This document shows positions 19,091-27,636 of a stretch of DNA of 64,000 nucleotides, piece after piece. Numbering within the stretch: the stretch's first letter is position 1; every line of letters starts with the position of its first letter. Under the pieces are notes generated by a model that was not told where the DNA came from, did not search any database, and saw nothing but the letters and a program-made list of their open reading frames with translations. The stretch is from the NCBI RefSeq assembly GCF_009498455.1, contig NZ_CP045644.1, positions 992,001 to 1,056,000 of the forward strand, read 5' to 3'. A program made the translations under genes and the position numbers. This DNA comes from Variovorax paradoxus (GTDB taxonomy: Bacteria; Pseudomonadota; Gammaproteobacteria; Burkholderiales; Burkholderiaceae_C).

Positions 19091-20001
19091 ATCCACTGAG
19101 ACGAGGAGGCGCCGCGACGCGCCTGTACAGCCAACGGGGCGCCGCATCGGCGCCCGCGCCGCTCGATGACGCCCCGGGCTCGACGCCCTCAGCGCCCGGC
19201 GACTACGCCGAGTTCCTGCGCGTCACGCTGCCCAGGCAGGCCAAGAACGTGGCCAGCCACCGCTTCGGCAGCGAGCGCGTCTGGCTCAAGAAGGCCGGCC
19301 CGCGCCACGGCAAATGGGGCTATCGCGTGATGGCGCTGGCCGCGCGGCTCGCCGGCCTCGACGTGATCAAGCCCGTGCCCAACCCGGGCGGCGAAGCGGC
19401 CATCGCCACCGAGGCCCGCCGCCTGAAGCAACTGGCCGCCGCCGGTCTGCGCGTGCCCGTGGTGCTGGCGCAGCAGGCCGATGGCCTGTTGATTTCCGAC
19501 CTCGGCGAAAGCGGACGTGCCACCGTGGTGCTGCAGGAGCGCATCGACCAGGCCGCCGCCGCCGGCCCCGCTGCCCTGCTCGCCGTGTGGCGCGAAGGCC
19601 TGGCCGCCATCGCCGCCGTGCACCTGTGCGGCCAGCACCTGAGCCAGGCCTTCGACCGCAACCTCGTGCAGTGCCCCGATGGTGTGATCGGCTACATCGA
19701 TTTCGAGGACGACCCCTCCGAGGTCATGACCCTGGCCGAATGCCAGGCCCGCGACTGGCTGAGCTACCTGCACTCCACGGCCATGATGCTCGAGGCCGCC
19801 GCCCCGCAGGCGGCAGGCCAGCACTGGCATGCCGCGCTGAGCGGCGTGAACGAGGAAGTGCGCGAGCGCATCGCGAATGCGGCGCGGCGCATGAAGTGGG
19901 CGCAGAAGCTGCCGGCCAGCCGGCGCTGGGGGCGGGACACGCAGCGCGTGCGGGCCGTCGCGCGGTTGCTGGGTCAGTGGTACGAGGTGAACAAGGCCTG
20001 A
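19087..20001 (+). CDS. Protein-kinase-like fold protein, degenerate catalytic loop
   Basis: 304 residues, with the start overlapping the preceding stop (ATGA). The N-lobe has a candidate ATP lysine (K68/K69 in ERVWLKKA) and helix-C Glu (E109 in TEARRLKQL). The C-lobe has N192 in FDRNLVQ and a DFE magnesium motif (D205 in GYIDFEDDP). The usual HxDxxxxN catalytic Asp five residues before N192 is not there; the nearest Asp is D190. It may be an atypical kinase, a small-molecule phosphotransferase or a pseudokinase. Coupling to the glutamate-synthase-domain gene suggests a shared role. Confidence 0.68.
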   Translation: MNPLRRGGAATRLYSQRGAASAPAPLDDAPGSTPSAPGDYAEFLRVTLPRQAKNVASHRFGSERVWLKKAGPRHGKWGYRVMALAARLAGLDVIKPVPNPGGEAAIATEARRLKQLAAAGLRVPVVLAQQADGLLISDLGESGRATVVLQERIDQAAAAGPAALLAVWREGLAAIAAVHLCGQHLSQAFDRNLVQCPDGVIGYIDFEDDPSEVMTLAECQARDWLSYLHSTAMMLEAAAPQAAGQHWHAALSGVNEEVRERIANAARRMKWAQKLPASRRWGRDTQRVRAVARLLGQWYEVNKA

Positions 20002-20017
20002 GATGGATCGGCGTGGC

Positions 20018-20443
20018 CTATGCCAGCGCCGCCCGCACCGCCACGCCCCGCAGCGCCAGCCGCTTCTTCATCGACAGCACCGCCTTGTCCTTGCTGTACA
20101 GCTGCGCCCCGTGGGCGACGGACAGGTCGATGAACACCTGGTCGTCCGGATCGCTGCACACGCAGGGCGCGCGCGCCGGCACCTCGGTCACCAGCTGCAC
20201 GCGCGCATCGAAATCGGCGAGCACGACGGCGATCGTCAGTTCGCGCTGCGCCATGCGCCGGGCGATCAGCGGGTAGCCGAGCACGCGTTCCAGTTCGCTG
20301 CGCATCGCGGGCGTGGCCAGCCAGCGCAGTGCGCCGCGCGCGAGGTCGTCGACCAGCGGCGTCCAGGCGGGGTCTTCGAAGACCAGCAGGTCGAGGGCGA
20401 TGTTGGTGTCGATGACGACGAGGTCGGGGGCTGGCAAGGTCAT
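20018..20443 (-). CDS. PIN-domain putative ribonuclease (VapC-like)
   Basis: 141 residues from the ATG at 20443. PIN-domain acidic residues are visible: D12 in LVVIDTNIALDLL, the Glu in MRSELERVL, and the Asp set in CSDPDDQVFIDLS. These coordinate metal for RNA cleavage in VapC-type toxins. No small antitoxin gene is adjacent on the same strand: upstream is the end of a LysR gene 64 bp away. It may therefore be an orphan toxin or a housekeeping PIN nuclease. It is convergent with the kinase-like gene. Confidence 0.8.
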   Translation of the reverse strand: MTLPAPDLVVIDTNIALDLLVFEDPAWTPLVDDLARGALRWLATPAMRSELERVLGYPLIARRMAQRELTIAVVLADFDARVQLVTEVPARAPCVCSDPDDQVFIDLSVAHGAQLYSKDKAVLSMKKRLALRGVAVRAALA

Positions 20444-20507
20444 GGGTCGCGTGAAATCTGTCGGTCTCTGTCTATCGCCGATGTTGCACCATGCGGCGCC
20501 GGGGCTT

Positions 20508-21407
20508 CTAGCGCCCTGAAGGCATCGCCAGCACCTTCGCGTCGGCAACGAGCCGCGCGCAGGCAAAGTCGGTGAAGGCCTTGATCCGCGCGACCTCCTT
20601 CAGGTCGGGATGCGTCAGCACCCAGACCTGCGTGTCGAGCGCCTCCTTCGGCGGCTCGACCTGCACCAGCTCGTCTTCCGCATCGGCCAGCATGCACAGG
20701 AGCATGCCCAGGCCCAGGCCGCGCTTCACGAGCTGCGTCATGCCGACGAGGCTGTCGACGCGCGCCGCGATACGCGCCGGCGGCACCTGCTCGCGCAGCC
20801 ACTTTGCCTGCATCAGGTGCGACAAACCTTCGTCGGGCGCGACCCAGTCGTACGCAGCGAGCGGGGTCTGCGCCGGATGCTTCGCGAGGTAGGCCTTCGA
20901 CGCGTACACCGCCGTCTGCAGCCGCCCTGCCCGACGCCCGACCAGGTGGTCCGGCGGGGCGTTGGTCGGGCGGATCGCCACGTCGGCTTCGCGCTTGGTC
21001 AGGTTCAGGAAGAGGTTGTTCATCACCACCTGCAGCTCGATGCCCGGGTGCAGCGCGCGAAAGTCCGCGAGGATCGGCCCGAGCAGGCCGACCATGAAGG
21101 TGTCGGTGCTGGTGATGCGGATGACGCCGGTCAGCCGCAGGTCGAGCCCCATGAGGTGGCGCTGCGCGGCGTCGATCTGCTCGCCCACGCCCTGCAGGCG
21201 CTCGCGCAGCGCCTCGCCGGCCAGCGTCATCGCATAGCCGGCTGGCAGGCGATCGAACAGGCGCACCGCCATGCGCGCCTCGAGCGCGCCCAGGCGCCGC
21301 AGCACGGTGGAGTGGTTGACGCCCAGCTGGCGCGCGGCGCCCGAGAGTGAGCCGGCTTGGCCCACGGCCAGGAACACGCGAAAGTCGTCCCAGTCTGCGT
21401 CCTGCAT
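20508..21407 (-). CDS. LysR-family transcriptional regulator
   Basis: 299 residues from the ATG at 21407 (MQDADWDDFRVFLAVG). The winged helix is AGSLSGAARQLGVNHSTVLRR, with the ALEARMAVRLFDRLPAGY wing. It is divergent from the SMR exporter gene across 123 bp, which makes that exporter its likely target. The intergenic region contains short TTTGC-type repeats but no single convincing operator. Confidence 0.9.
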   Translation of the reverse strand: MQDADWDDFRVFLAVGQAGSLSGAARQLGVNHSTVLRRLGALEARMAVRLFDRLPAGYAMTLAGEALRERLQGVGEQIDAAQRHLMGLDLRLTGVIRITSTDTFMVGLLGPILADFRALHPGIELQVVMNNLFLNLTKREADVAIRPTNAPPDHLVGRRAGRLQTAVYASKAYLAKHPAQTPLAAYDWVAPDEGLSHLMQAKWLREQVPPARIAARVDSLVGMTQLVKRGLGLGMLLCMLADAEDELVQVEPPKEALDTQVWVLTHPDLKEVARIKAFTDFACARLVADAKVLAMPSGR

Positions 21408-21530
21408 TTGTGCATACCCCGGATGCGATTTTTGCGAATGGCTTTGCAAACGCGCCGATCCTACAGTCGTCCGCAGGGGCCGCGATTCGCCCGCCCCGCA
21501 TTCACACACATCACACGGAGGTTGAACCCC

Positions 21531-21845
21531 ATGGCCTGGTTGCTGCTGCTTGCCGCCGGATTGGTGGAGATCGTGATGGCCCTCGCGCTGAAGGCCGCGG
21601 CGGGCTGGGAGCGCCCCGCCGCCGGCGCGCTGGGCCTGGGCGCCGCGCTGGCGAGCATCGTCCTGCTCACTGCCGCGATGAAGACGCTGCCGGTCGGGAC
21701 GGCCTACGCGATCTGGACCGGCATCGGCGCCATCGGCGTCACGCTGATCGGCATCTTCTTTTTCCAGGAAAGCGCCGCGCCGCTGCGGCTGGTGTGCATC
21801 GGGCTGATCTTCCTGGGGATCGTCGGCCTGAAGCTGCAGAGCTAG
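21531..21845 (+). CDS. gdx: Small multidrug resistance transporter, SugE/Gdx subgroup
   Basis: 104 residues with four membrane helices, the normal SMR length. The essential Glu is E13 in LLLAAGLVEIVMALALK. KTLPVGTAYAIWTGIGAIG matches the SugE/Gdx subgroup, which exports guanidinium with proton exchange, rather than the EmrE drug-pump subgroup. No guanidine riboswitch is evident upstream; a divergent LysR gene sits there instead. The stop is one base from the convergent methyltransferase stop. Substrate assignment is by subgroup only. Confidence 0.85.
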   Translation: MAWLLLLAAGLVEIVMALALKAAAGWERPAAGALGLGAALASIVLLTAAMKTLPVGTAYAIWTGIGAIGVTLIGIFFFQESAAPLRLVCIGLIFLGIVGLKLQS

Positions 21846-21846
21846 T

Positions 21847-23100
21847 TCAGACTGCGGCGTCTGGCGGCGCGGCCCGGTTCGAGCCCCGGACCATGTCGAA
21901 ACGGAACAGGCGGCATTCGATGGGGCCGTTCCACATCGGCACGCGGCGCGACTCTTTCAGGCGCATCTGCTTGGGCAGCTTCAGGTCGGGCGTGAGCACC
22001 CAGGCGGTCCAGCCCGGATAGTTTTTCTTCCAGTGGGTGGCGAGCTGCGGAAAGAAGTCGCCGCCATCGCCGCCTTCACCGTCACCCGGGGTCTGGGCGG
22101 CCTCGCGGGCGCCGAAGCGGGCCACGCCGCCGACCTCGATGCGCTCGCCGTACGGCGGGTTCAGCATGATCACGCCGCCCTCGGCCGGCGGCATGCGCTG
22201 CAAGGCATCGCCGCCGCGGAACTCGATGGCCCCGGCCACGCCCGCGCGTTCGGCATTGCGCTCGGCAAAGTCGACCATGCGGTGCGACACATCGGAGCCG
22301 AAGACGGCGATGTCGCTCGCATGCTGCGCGTTGGCCGCTTCCTTCTGGATGGCCGCCCAGACGTGCGGCTGGAACGGCAGCAGCTTCTCGAAGCCAAAGC
22401 GCCGCAGCGAGCCTGCCGCGATGCCGCTGGCGATCTGCGCGGCCTCGATGGCGATGGTGCCGCTGCCGCAGCAGGGGTCGTACAGCGGGGCCTTGGCGAC
22501 CTCGCCGGTCTCGGGGTTCCACCAGCCGCTGGCGGCCAGCATGGCGGCGGCCAGGGTTTCCTTCAGCGGGGCGTCGCCCTTGTCCTGGCGCCAGCCGCGC
22601 TTGAACAGCGGCTCGCCCGAGGTGTCGATGTACAGCGTGCAGCTGTCGGTGGTCAGGTGCGCAAAGATGCGGCAGTCGGGCCACTGGGTCTCGATGCTCG
22701 GACGCACGCCGTTCGCCTTGGCGCGGAAGCGGTCGGCCACGGCGTCCTTGATGCGCAGGGTGGCGAAGTTCAGGCTCTGCAGCGGGCTGTGCTGGGCCGT
22801 GGTCTCGATCTTGAAGGTCTGCTTGGGCGTGAACCAGATCTCCCAGGCCACCGCGTTGGCGATGGTGTACAGGTCGTTCTCGTTGCGGTACGGCCCATGG
22901 GCCAGTTCGACCAGCACGCGCTGCGCGAGCCGGCTGTGCAGGTTGAGCTTGAGGCCGTCGCGCCAGTCGGCGCGCACGCGCACCCCGCCCCGCAGGGTGA
23001 GCAGATCTTGTCCGCTGCGGCCGGTCAGGCCATGCACCTCCTGGGCAAGGTATTCCTCGACGCCGGCGGCGCAAGGCAGGAAAAATGAGAGATCGTTCAC
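21847..23100 (-). CDS. THUMP-domain rRNA (guanine-N2) methyltransferase, RlmL-like
   Basis: 417 residues from a GTG at 23100 (reading MNDLSFFLPCAAGVEEYL), which matches the family N-terminus; an in-frame ATG at 23139 would add 13 residues. An N-terminal ferredoxin-like/THUMP region is followed by a Rossmann methyltransferase with LYDPCCGSGTIAIEAAQIA and the catalytic NPPY (VIMLNPPYGERIEVGG). It resembles the N-terminal half of RlmKL, which makes m2G2445 in 23S rRNA. The C-terminal RlmK domain is absent, as is common outside Enterobacteria. Confidence 0.88.
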   Translation of the reverse strand: MNDLSFFLPCAAGVEEYLAQEVHGLTGRSGQDLLTLRGGVRVRADWRDGLKLNLHSRLAQRVLVELAHGPYRNENDLYTIANAVAWEIWFTPKQTFKIETTAQHSPLQSLNFATLRIKDAVADRFRAKANGVRPSIETQWPDCRIFAHLTTDSCTLYIDTSGEPLFKRGWRQDKGDAPLKETLAAAMLAASGWWNPETGEVAKAPLYDPCCGSGTIAIEAAQIASGIAAGSLRRFGFEKLLPFQPHVWAAIQKEAANAQHASDIAVFGSDVSHRMVDFAERNAERAGVAGAIEFRGGDALQRMPPAEGGVIMLNPPYGERIEVGGVARFGAREAAQTPGDGEGGDGGDFFPQLATHWKKNYPGWTAWVLTPDLKLPKQMRLKESRRVPMWNGPIECRLFRFDMVRGSNRAAPPDAAV

Positions 23101-23181
23101 GGAAAGTCGGCCATCGGGAAGCCCGCTAAGGGCTCCCATTGTCGCCGCGTCGCGGGGCTTCTCTATATAGTCGATTTGCCC

Positions 23182-25008
23182 ATGACGCCCACCCCCGCCT
23201 CCGCGGCCCCCCCGGCAGACGCCCGCGACGGCGACCACCGCTTCGCGATCCAGTGCGAAGTGCTGCGCTTGTCGATCCGCCCGCTCGGGCCGATGCTGCT
23301 GGTGCAGTACCTGCTCAACTGCGGCGTGGCGGCGCTTTTTGCCTGGCAGTTCTCGCCGGTGCGCGCGCTGGTGTGGCTGGCGCTCGTGACCGGTGTCACG
23401 GTGATGCGCGGCTTCTTTCCGCAACGGCTGCCCGAGCCATTCACGCCCACGAATCTGCGCGAGGCCCAGCGCCAGCACACGCTGCGCACGGCCATCTGGG
23501 AGCTGGCGCACGGCCTGGCGGGCGTGCTGCTGTTCAACCCCGAGCGCCCCGAGCTGCAACTGCTGCTGGGCCTGATCCTCATGGGCATGACGCTGTCGTC
23601 GGCGTTCTCGGTGTCGTTCTACACACCGGCCACGCAGCTGGCGATCACGCTGCTGCTGGCGCCGGTGATCGTCACGGGCCTGTGGCTCGGGGCGCCGGTG
23701 ATGATGGCCGTCGCGGTGATCGGCATCGGCCTGACCGCGATGATGTGGAAGCTGGTGGCCGACCATTCGCGCCAGCTCGAGGAGAACATCGGCCTGCGCT
23801 TGAACGAGCGCACGCTGCGCGAACAGGCGCTGGCCGGCCTGCGCGCCTCCGAGCAAGCCCAGGCCGAGCGGCTGCGCTTCTTCTCGGCGGCCAACCACGA
23901 CCTGCGCCAGCCGGTGATGGCCATCGGGTTGCAGGCCGAGGTGCTGCGCCAGCAGCTGCAGCACGGCACCGACAGCGCGGCGGTGCAGCACACGGTGGCC
24001 TCGCTCTCGCGCGCGCAGCAGGCGCTCGAGGCCCTGACCAACCAGCTGCTCGAAATCGGCCGCATCGAGGCCGCAGTCGATCCGCTGCGGCCGGCGGCCG
24101 TGGCGCTCGCGCCATTGCTGCACGAGCTGGCGCGGCAGGCCGGTGCAGGCCGCATCGCCGTGCGCTGCCCTGCCGACGCCATCGCCTGGACCGACGCCGT
24201 GGCGCTGCGCCGCGTGCTCTCCAACCTGCTGGACAACGCCCTCAAGTTCACGCCGCGCGGGCGCGTGCTGCTGGCGGTGCGGGCGCGCCGCCGGCCCGCC
24301 GCAGACACCGGGCGCGCGTGGCGCGTCGAGGTGCGCGACAGCGGCATCGGCATCGCGGCCGAATCGCAGGCGCGCGTGTTCGACGACTTCGAGCAGGTCG
24401 GCAATGTGGAACGCAACCTGCAGCACGGCCACGGCCTGGGGCTGGCGATCGTGCGGCGGCTGGCGGGGCAGCTCGGCATCGAGGTCGCGCTGCGCTCGGC
24501 GCCGGGCAAGGGCTCGGTCTTCAGCTTCGAGTTGCTGGCGGCCCGCCCCGGTGCGGCGGCCGTGCCGGCGCCTGCGCCCTCGGTGGCGATGGACCTGCCC
24601 GATGCCAACGCCGTGCTGCGCCCCGGCCTCGCCGTGCTGGTGGTCGAAGACAACATCGTCGTGGCCGACAGCCTCTCGGCGCTGCTGCGGCACTGGCAGG
24701 TGGCGCCGCGCGTCTACGCCAGCGCCGCCGAGGCGCTCGCGCTGGCCGACCTCGACGCGCTCGACGTGGCGCTGTGCGACATCCGCCTGCCCGGCGCGTT
24801 CAACGGCATCGCGCTGGCCGAGCGGCTGGCGCAGCGCAAGCCCACGCTGACGATCGCGCTGATCTCGGCCGACATCACCGAAGCCACGCAGCAGCTGGCC
24901 GCCACGCGCGGCTGGCACGCGCTGCGCAAGCCGGTGCAGCCGGACGATCTGCGGCGCGTGCTGTTGCGGGCCCAGCAGCAACAGCTGCAGCCGACGCCGT
25001 CGTCGTAG
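23182..25008 (+). CDS. Hybrid sensor histidine kinase/response regulator
   Basis: 608 residues from the ATG at 23182. Residues ~35-190 hold about six membrane helices in three pairs with almost no periplasmic loop. The H-box is FFSAANHDLRQPVMAIGL with H239. The HATPase has SNLLDNALKFTPRGR and HGHGLGLAIVRRL. A receiver domain follows with VLVVEDNIVVADS, phospho-acceptor D533 in ALCDIRLPG, and the conserved Lys in ALRKPVQP. No separate response regulator is adjacent, so output is presumably through a partner elsewhere. Confidence 0.93.
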   Translation: MTPTPASAAPPADARDGDHRFAIQCEVLRLSIRPLGPMLLVQYLLNCGVAALFAWQFSPVRALVWLALVTGVTVMRGFFPQRLPEPFTPTNLREAQRQHTLRTAIWELAHGLAGVLLFNPERPELQLLLGLILMGMTLSSAFSVSFYTPATQLAITLLLAPVIVTGLWLGAPVMMAVAVIGIGLTAMMWKLVADHSRQLEENIGLRLNERTLREQALAGLRASEQAQAERLRFFSAANHDLRQPVMAIGLQAEVLRQQLQHGTDSAAVQHTVASLSRAQQALEALTNQLLEIGRIEAAVDPLRPAAVALAPLLHELARQAGAGRIAVRCPADAIAWTDAVALRRVLSNLLDNALKFTPRGRVLLAVRARRRPAADTGRAWRVEVRDSGIGIAAESQARVFDDFEQVGNVERNLQHGHGLGLAIVRRLAGQLGIEVALRSAPGKGSVFSFELLAARPGAAAVPAPAPSVAMDLPDANAVLRPGLAVLVVEDNIVVADSLSALLRHWQVAPRVYASAAEALALADLDALDVALCDIRLPGAFNGIALAERLAQRKPTLTIALISADITEATQQLAATRGWHALRKPVQPDDLRRVLLRAQQQQLQPTPSS

Positions 25009-25094
25009 CGGCCTTCGGCACGGGGCCGCCCCCGCTGCGGTGTCATCGCTTCCGAGCTATGCTCCGCGCACAGGCCGCCGCCGCCCCTGCCCCG

Positions 25095-25706
25095 ATGCCC
25101 GTCGAACCCCTTCCCGCTCCTTCCGTTGGCGCCGCCGCCCTGCGCGAGCCCCGCTACGGGCGGGTCACGATGGCGCTGCACTGGCTGCTCGCGGCGATGA
25201 TCGTCGGCTCGCTTGGCGTCGGGCTCTACATGACGGGCCTGCCCTTTTCGCCGCAGCGCCTGAAGCTCTACAGCTGGCACAAGTGGGCCGGCATCACCAT
25301 CCTCCTGCTGTCGGCGCTGCGGCTGCTGTGGCGCCTCACGCACCGACCGCCGCCGCTGTCGGCGCGGGTGCTGGCGGCCATGCCGACCTGGCAGCGGGCC
25401 GCCCACCGCATCAGCCATGCGCTGATGTACCTGCTGTTCTTTGCGGTCCCGCTGTTCGGCTGGGCCTACAGCTCGGGCATGGGCGTGCCGGTCGTGTGGT
25501 TCGGCCTGCTGCCGCTGCCCGACCTGGTGGCGGTCGACAAGGGCTTTGCCGAGGCCGTGCTCAAGCCGCTGCACCAGCGCAGCGCCTACCTGCTGGCCGG
25601 CGTCACGCTGCTGCATGTGGCGGCGGCGCTCAAGCACCACTGGATCGACCGCGACGGTCTGTTGCAACGCATGTGGCCCGCGCCACGCAAGGAATCCGCC
25701 GGATGA
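25095..25706 (+). CDS. Cytochrome b561
   Basis: 203 residues from the ATG at 25095 (an in-frame ATG at 25059 is possible). Four membrane helices carry the haem-ligand histidines: MALHWLLAAMI, SWHKWAGI, AHRISHALMYLLF and LLHVAAALKHHW. Bacterial b561 proteins move electrons from the quinol pool to periplasmic acceptors or superoxide. The gene runs into two YceI genes (first overlap ATGA), an association common in proteobacteria. Confidence 0.92.
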   Translation: MPVEPLPAPSVGAAALREPRYGRVTMALHWLLAAMIVGSLGVGLYMTGLPFSPQRLKLYSWHKWAGITILLLSALRLLWRLTHRPPPLSARVLAAMPTWQRAAHRISHALMYLLFFAVPLFGWAYSSGMGVPVVWFGLLPLPDLVAVDKGFAEAVLKPLHQRSAYLLAGVTLLHVAAALKHHWIDRDGLLQRMWPAPRKESAG

Positions 25707-26284
25707 CGACGCGTCTTTTGTGGGGCGCCGCCGCCCTCCTCGGCTTCACGCTGCACGCCGCGGCCGAGCCGATGCCGGCCACCGCGAAGCTGGTGCCCGA
25801 GAAGAGCCAGATCGCCTTCGTCAGCAAGCAGATGGGCGTGCCGGTGGAAGGCAGCTTCAAGCGCTTCGACGCGCAGGTCGCCTTCGATCCGAAGAAGCCC
25901 GAGGGCGGCTCGGTGCTGCTGCAGATCGACACCGCCAGCGCCGGTTTCGGCATCCCGATGAGCGATGCCGAGCTGCCCAAGCCGACCTGGTTCGACACCG
26001 CGCATTTCCCGCAGGCCAGCTTCCGCTCGACCGCCATCAAGGCACTGGGCGAGGGCCGCTTCGAGATGGCCGGCAAGCTCACCATCAAGGGCGTCAGCAA
26101 GTACGTGACGGTGCCCGTGAGCATCACCTCGTCGGGCGGCGCCTACTCGGTCGCCACGGGCACGCTCACGATTCAACGGCTCGACTACAAGGTCGGCGAC
26201 GGCGAATGGACCGACACCTCCGTGGTCGGCAACGAGGTGCAGGTGCGCTTCAAGCTGACGCTCGCGGGCCTCGGGCCGCTGTGA
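25703..26284 (+). CDS. YceI-family periplasmic protein, first copy
   Basis: 193 residues with a Sec signal (LLGFTLHAAAEPM). The start overlaps the cytochrome stop by 4 bp. The YceI lipocalin-like barrel is recognisable from KLVPEKSQIAFVSKQMGVP, TWFDTAHFPQASFRSTAIK and GKLTIKGVSKYVTVPV. YceI proteins bind polyisoprenoid chains such as ubiquinone precursors. Together with the b561 gene this suggests periplasmic quinone-linked electron handling. It is only distantly similar to the second copy. Confidence 0.92.
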   Translation: MTTRLLWGAAALLGFTLHAAAEPMPATAKLVPEKSQIAFVSKQMGVPVEGSFKRFDAQVAFDPKKPEGGSVLLQIDTASAGFGIPMSDAELPKPTWFDTAHFPQASFRSTAIKALGEGRFEMAGKLTIKGVSKYVTVPVSITSSGGAYSVATGTLTIQRLDYKVGDGEWTDTSVVGNEVQVRFKLTLAGLGPL

Positions 26285-26322
26285 CGACGATCCCCTTTCC
26301 TATGCATCCCTCTTCTTCCGCC

Positions 26323-26958
26323 ATGAACAAGCTCTTCTTTGCCGCGGCCCTGTGCGCGAGCGCGGCCCTGCCGCTGGCCGCGACGGCCCAGGAATACACC
26401 GCGCCACCGCTGGCCGCCAAGCCCGCCGGCGGGCCGGTCAAGAACGCCAGCTACGTGATCGACCCGACCCACACCTTCGTGATGTACGAGATGGGCCACT
26501 ACGGCACCACCACCAACCGCGGCCGCTTCAGCACCAAGGACGGCTCGGTGCAGATCGACGGCACGGGCACCGGCGGCAAGGTCGACATCACGATGGACAT
26601 CAGCTCCATCAACACCGGCGTCGACCTGCTCAACCGCCACGTGCAGAGCAAGGACTTCTTCAACGTAGCCGAATTCCCCACCGGACGCTTCGTGGCCGAG
26701 CGCATCGACTTCAGCGGCGACAAGGTGACCGACGTGCCCGGCACGCTCACGCTCATGGGCCAGACCAAGCCGGTGACGCTGAAGGCCGTGCGCTTCAACT
26801 GCTACCTGAACCCGCTCATCAACCGCCAGGTCTGCGGCGGCGACTTCGAGGCCACCGTGCAGCGCAGCGACTGGGGCATCACCTGGGGCCTGAACTTCGG
26901 CTTCGAGAACAAGGTGAAGCTGCTGGTGCAGGTCGAAGCGGTGAACGTGCAGCAATGA
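26323..26958 (+). CDS. YceI-family periplasmic protein, second copy
   Basis: 211 residues from the ATG at 26323 (MNKLFFAAALCASAALPLAAT); an in-frame ATG at 26302 is less like a signal start. The mature protein has NASYVIDPTHTFVMYEMGH, the YceI-typical TTTNRGRFSTKDG, and SKDFFNVAEFPTGRFVAE. One Cys pair (FNCYLNPLINRQVCGGD) could form a disulfide. It lies 38 bp after the first YceI gene and probably shares its transcript. The likely role is isoprenoid binding in the periplasm. Confidence 0.92.
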   Translation: MNKLFFAAALCASAALPLAATAQEYTAPPLAAKPAGGPVKNASYVIDPTHTFVMYEMGHYGTTTNRGRFSTKDGSVQIDGTGTGGKVDITMDISSINTGVDLLNRHVQSKDFFNVAEFPTGRFVAERIDFSGDKVTDVPGTLTLMGQTKPVTLKAVRFNCYLNPLINRQVCGGDFEATVQRSDWGITWGLNFGFENKVKLLVQVEAVNVQQ

Positions 26959-26980
26959 CGACGACGCCAGGCGCCACGCG

Positions 26981-27625
26981 ATGATGGACACCACCCTTTC
27001 CCTGCTCGGCATCGCCGGCGCCATGGCCGTCGGCGCCATGAGCCCGGGCCCGAGCTTCGTGATGGTGGCGCGCACCGCCGTGGCCTCGCGCAGCGACGGA
27101 CTCGCTGCCGCCCTGGGCATGGGCGCCGGCGGGCTGGCGTTCTCCATCGCGGCGCTGGCCGGGCTGCAGGCGGCGTTCCTCGCGGTGCCGGGGCTGTACC
27201 TCGCGATCAAGGCCTTCGGCGGCGCCTACCTGATCTACCTGGGCTTTCGCATCTGGCGCGGTGCGCGCCAGCCGCTCGCGATCACGCCCGACACGGACGC
27301 CTCGCCCCGGGGCCAGGGCCGCAGCGGACGCACCTTCCTGCTCGGCCTGGCCACGCAGGTCAGCAACCCGAAGACGGCGGTGGTGTACGCGAGCATCTTC
27401 GCGGCCTTCTTGCCGCGCGAGGTGCCGCTGGTGTTGGCGCTCGCGGTGCCGGCCGTGATCTTCTGCATCGAGACGGGCTGGTATGCGATCGTTGCGCTGG
27501 CGCTGTCTTCGGCCGCACCGCGTGCCGCCTACCTGCGCTACAAGACCTGGATCGACCGCGCGGCCGGCGGCGTGATGGGGCTGCTGGGCCTGCGGCTCGT
27601 GTGGTCCGCGGTGCGCGGCACCTAG
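26981..27625 (+). CDS. LysE/RhtB-family exporter
   Basis: 214 residues with about six membrane helices. The family signature MAVGAMSPGPSFVMVARTAV is at residues ~15-34, followed by FGGAYLIYLGFRIWRG and LATQVSNPKTAVVYASIF. Such proteins export amino acids or their derivatives. It follows the YceI genes by 22 bp and may be co-transcribed, though no functional link is known. It is convergent with the phospholipase gene, with 11 bp between the stops. Substrate unknown. Confidence 0.9.
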   Translation: MMDTTLSLLGIAGAMAVGAMSPGPSFVMVARTAVASRSDGLAAALGMGAGGLAFSIAALAGLQAAFLAVPGLYLAIKAFGGAYLIYLGFRIWRGARQPLAITPDTDASPRGQGRSGRTFLLGLATQVSNPKTAVVYASIFAAFLPREVPLVLALAVPAVIFCIETGWYAIVALALSSAAPRAAYLRYKTWIDRAAGGVMGLLGLRLVWSAVRGT

Positions 27626-27636
27626 CAACCAAGCCG

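Noticed and set aside
21865..21895. GGTTCGAGCCCC followed by CCA-like bases, resembling a tRNA T-arm
   Set aside because: The five bases on each side of the loop do not pair, no acceptor or anticodon arm is found, and the stretch lies in frame at the end of the methyltransferase gene.
21847..24981. A 1044-codon minus-strand frame
   Set aside because: Only the part from 21847 to about 23100 is a real methyltransferase; the upstream part is antisense to the histidine kinase and is His/Arg/Gln-rich noise.
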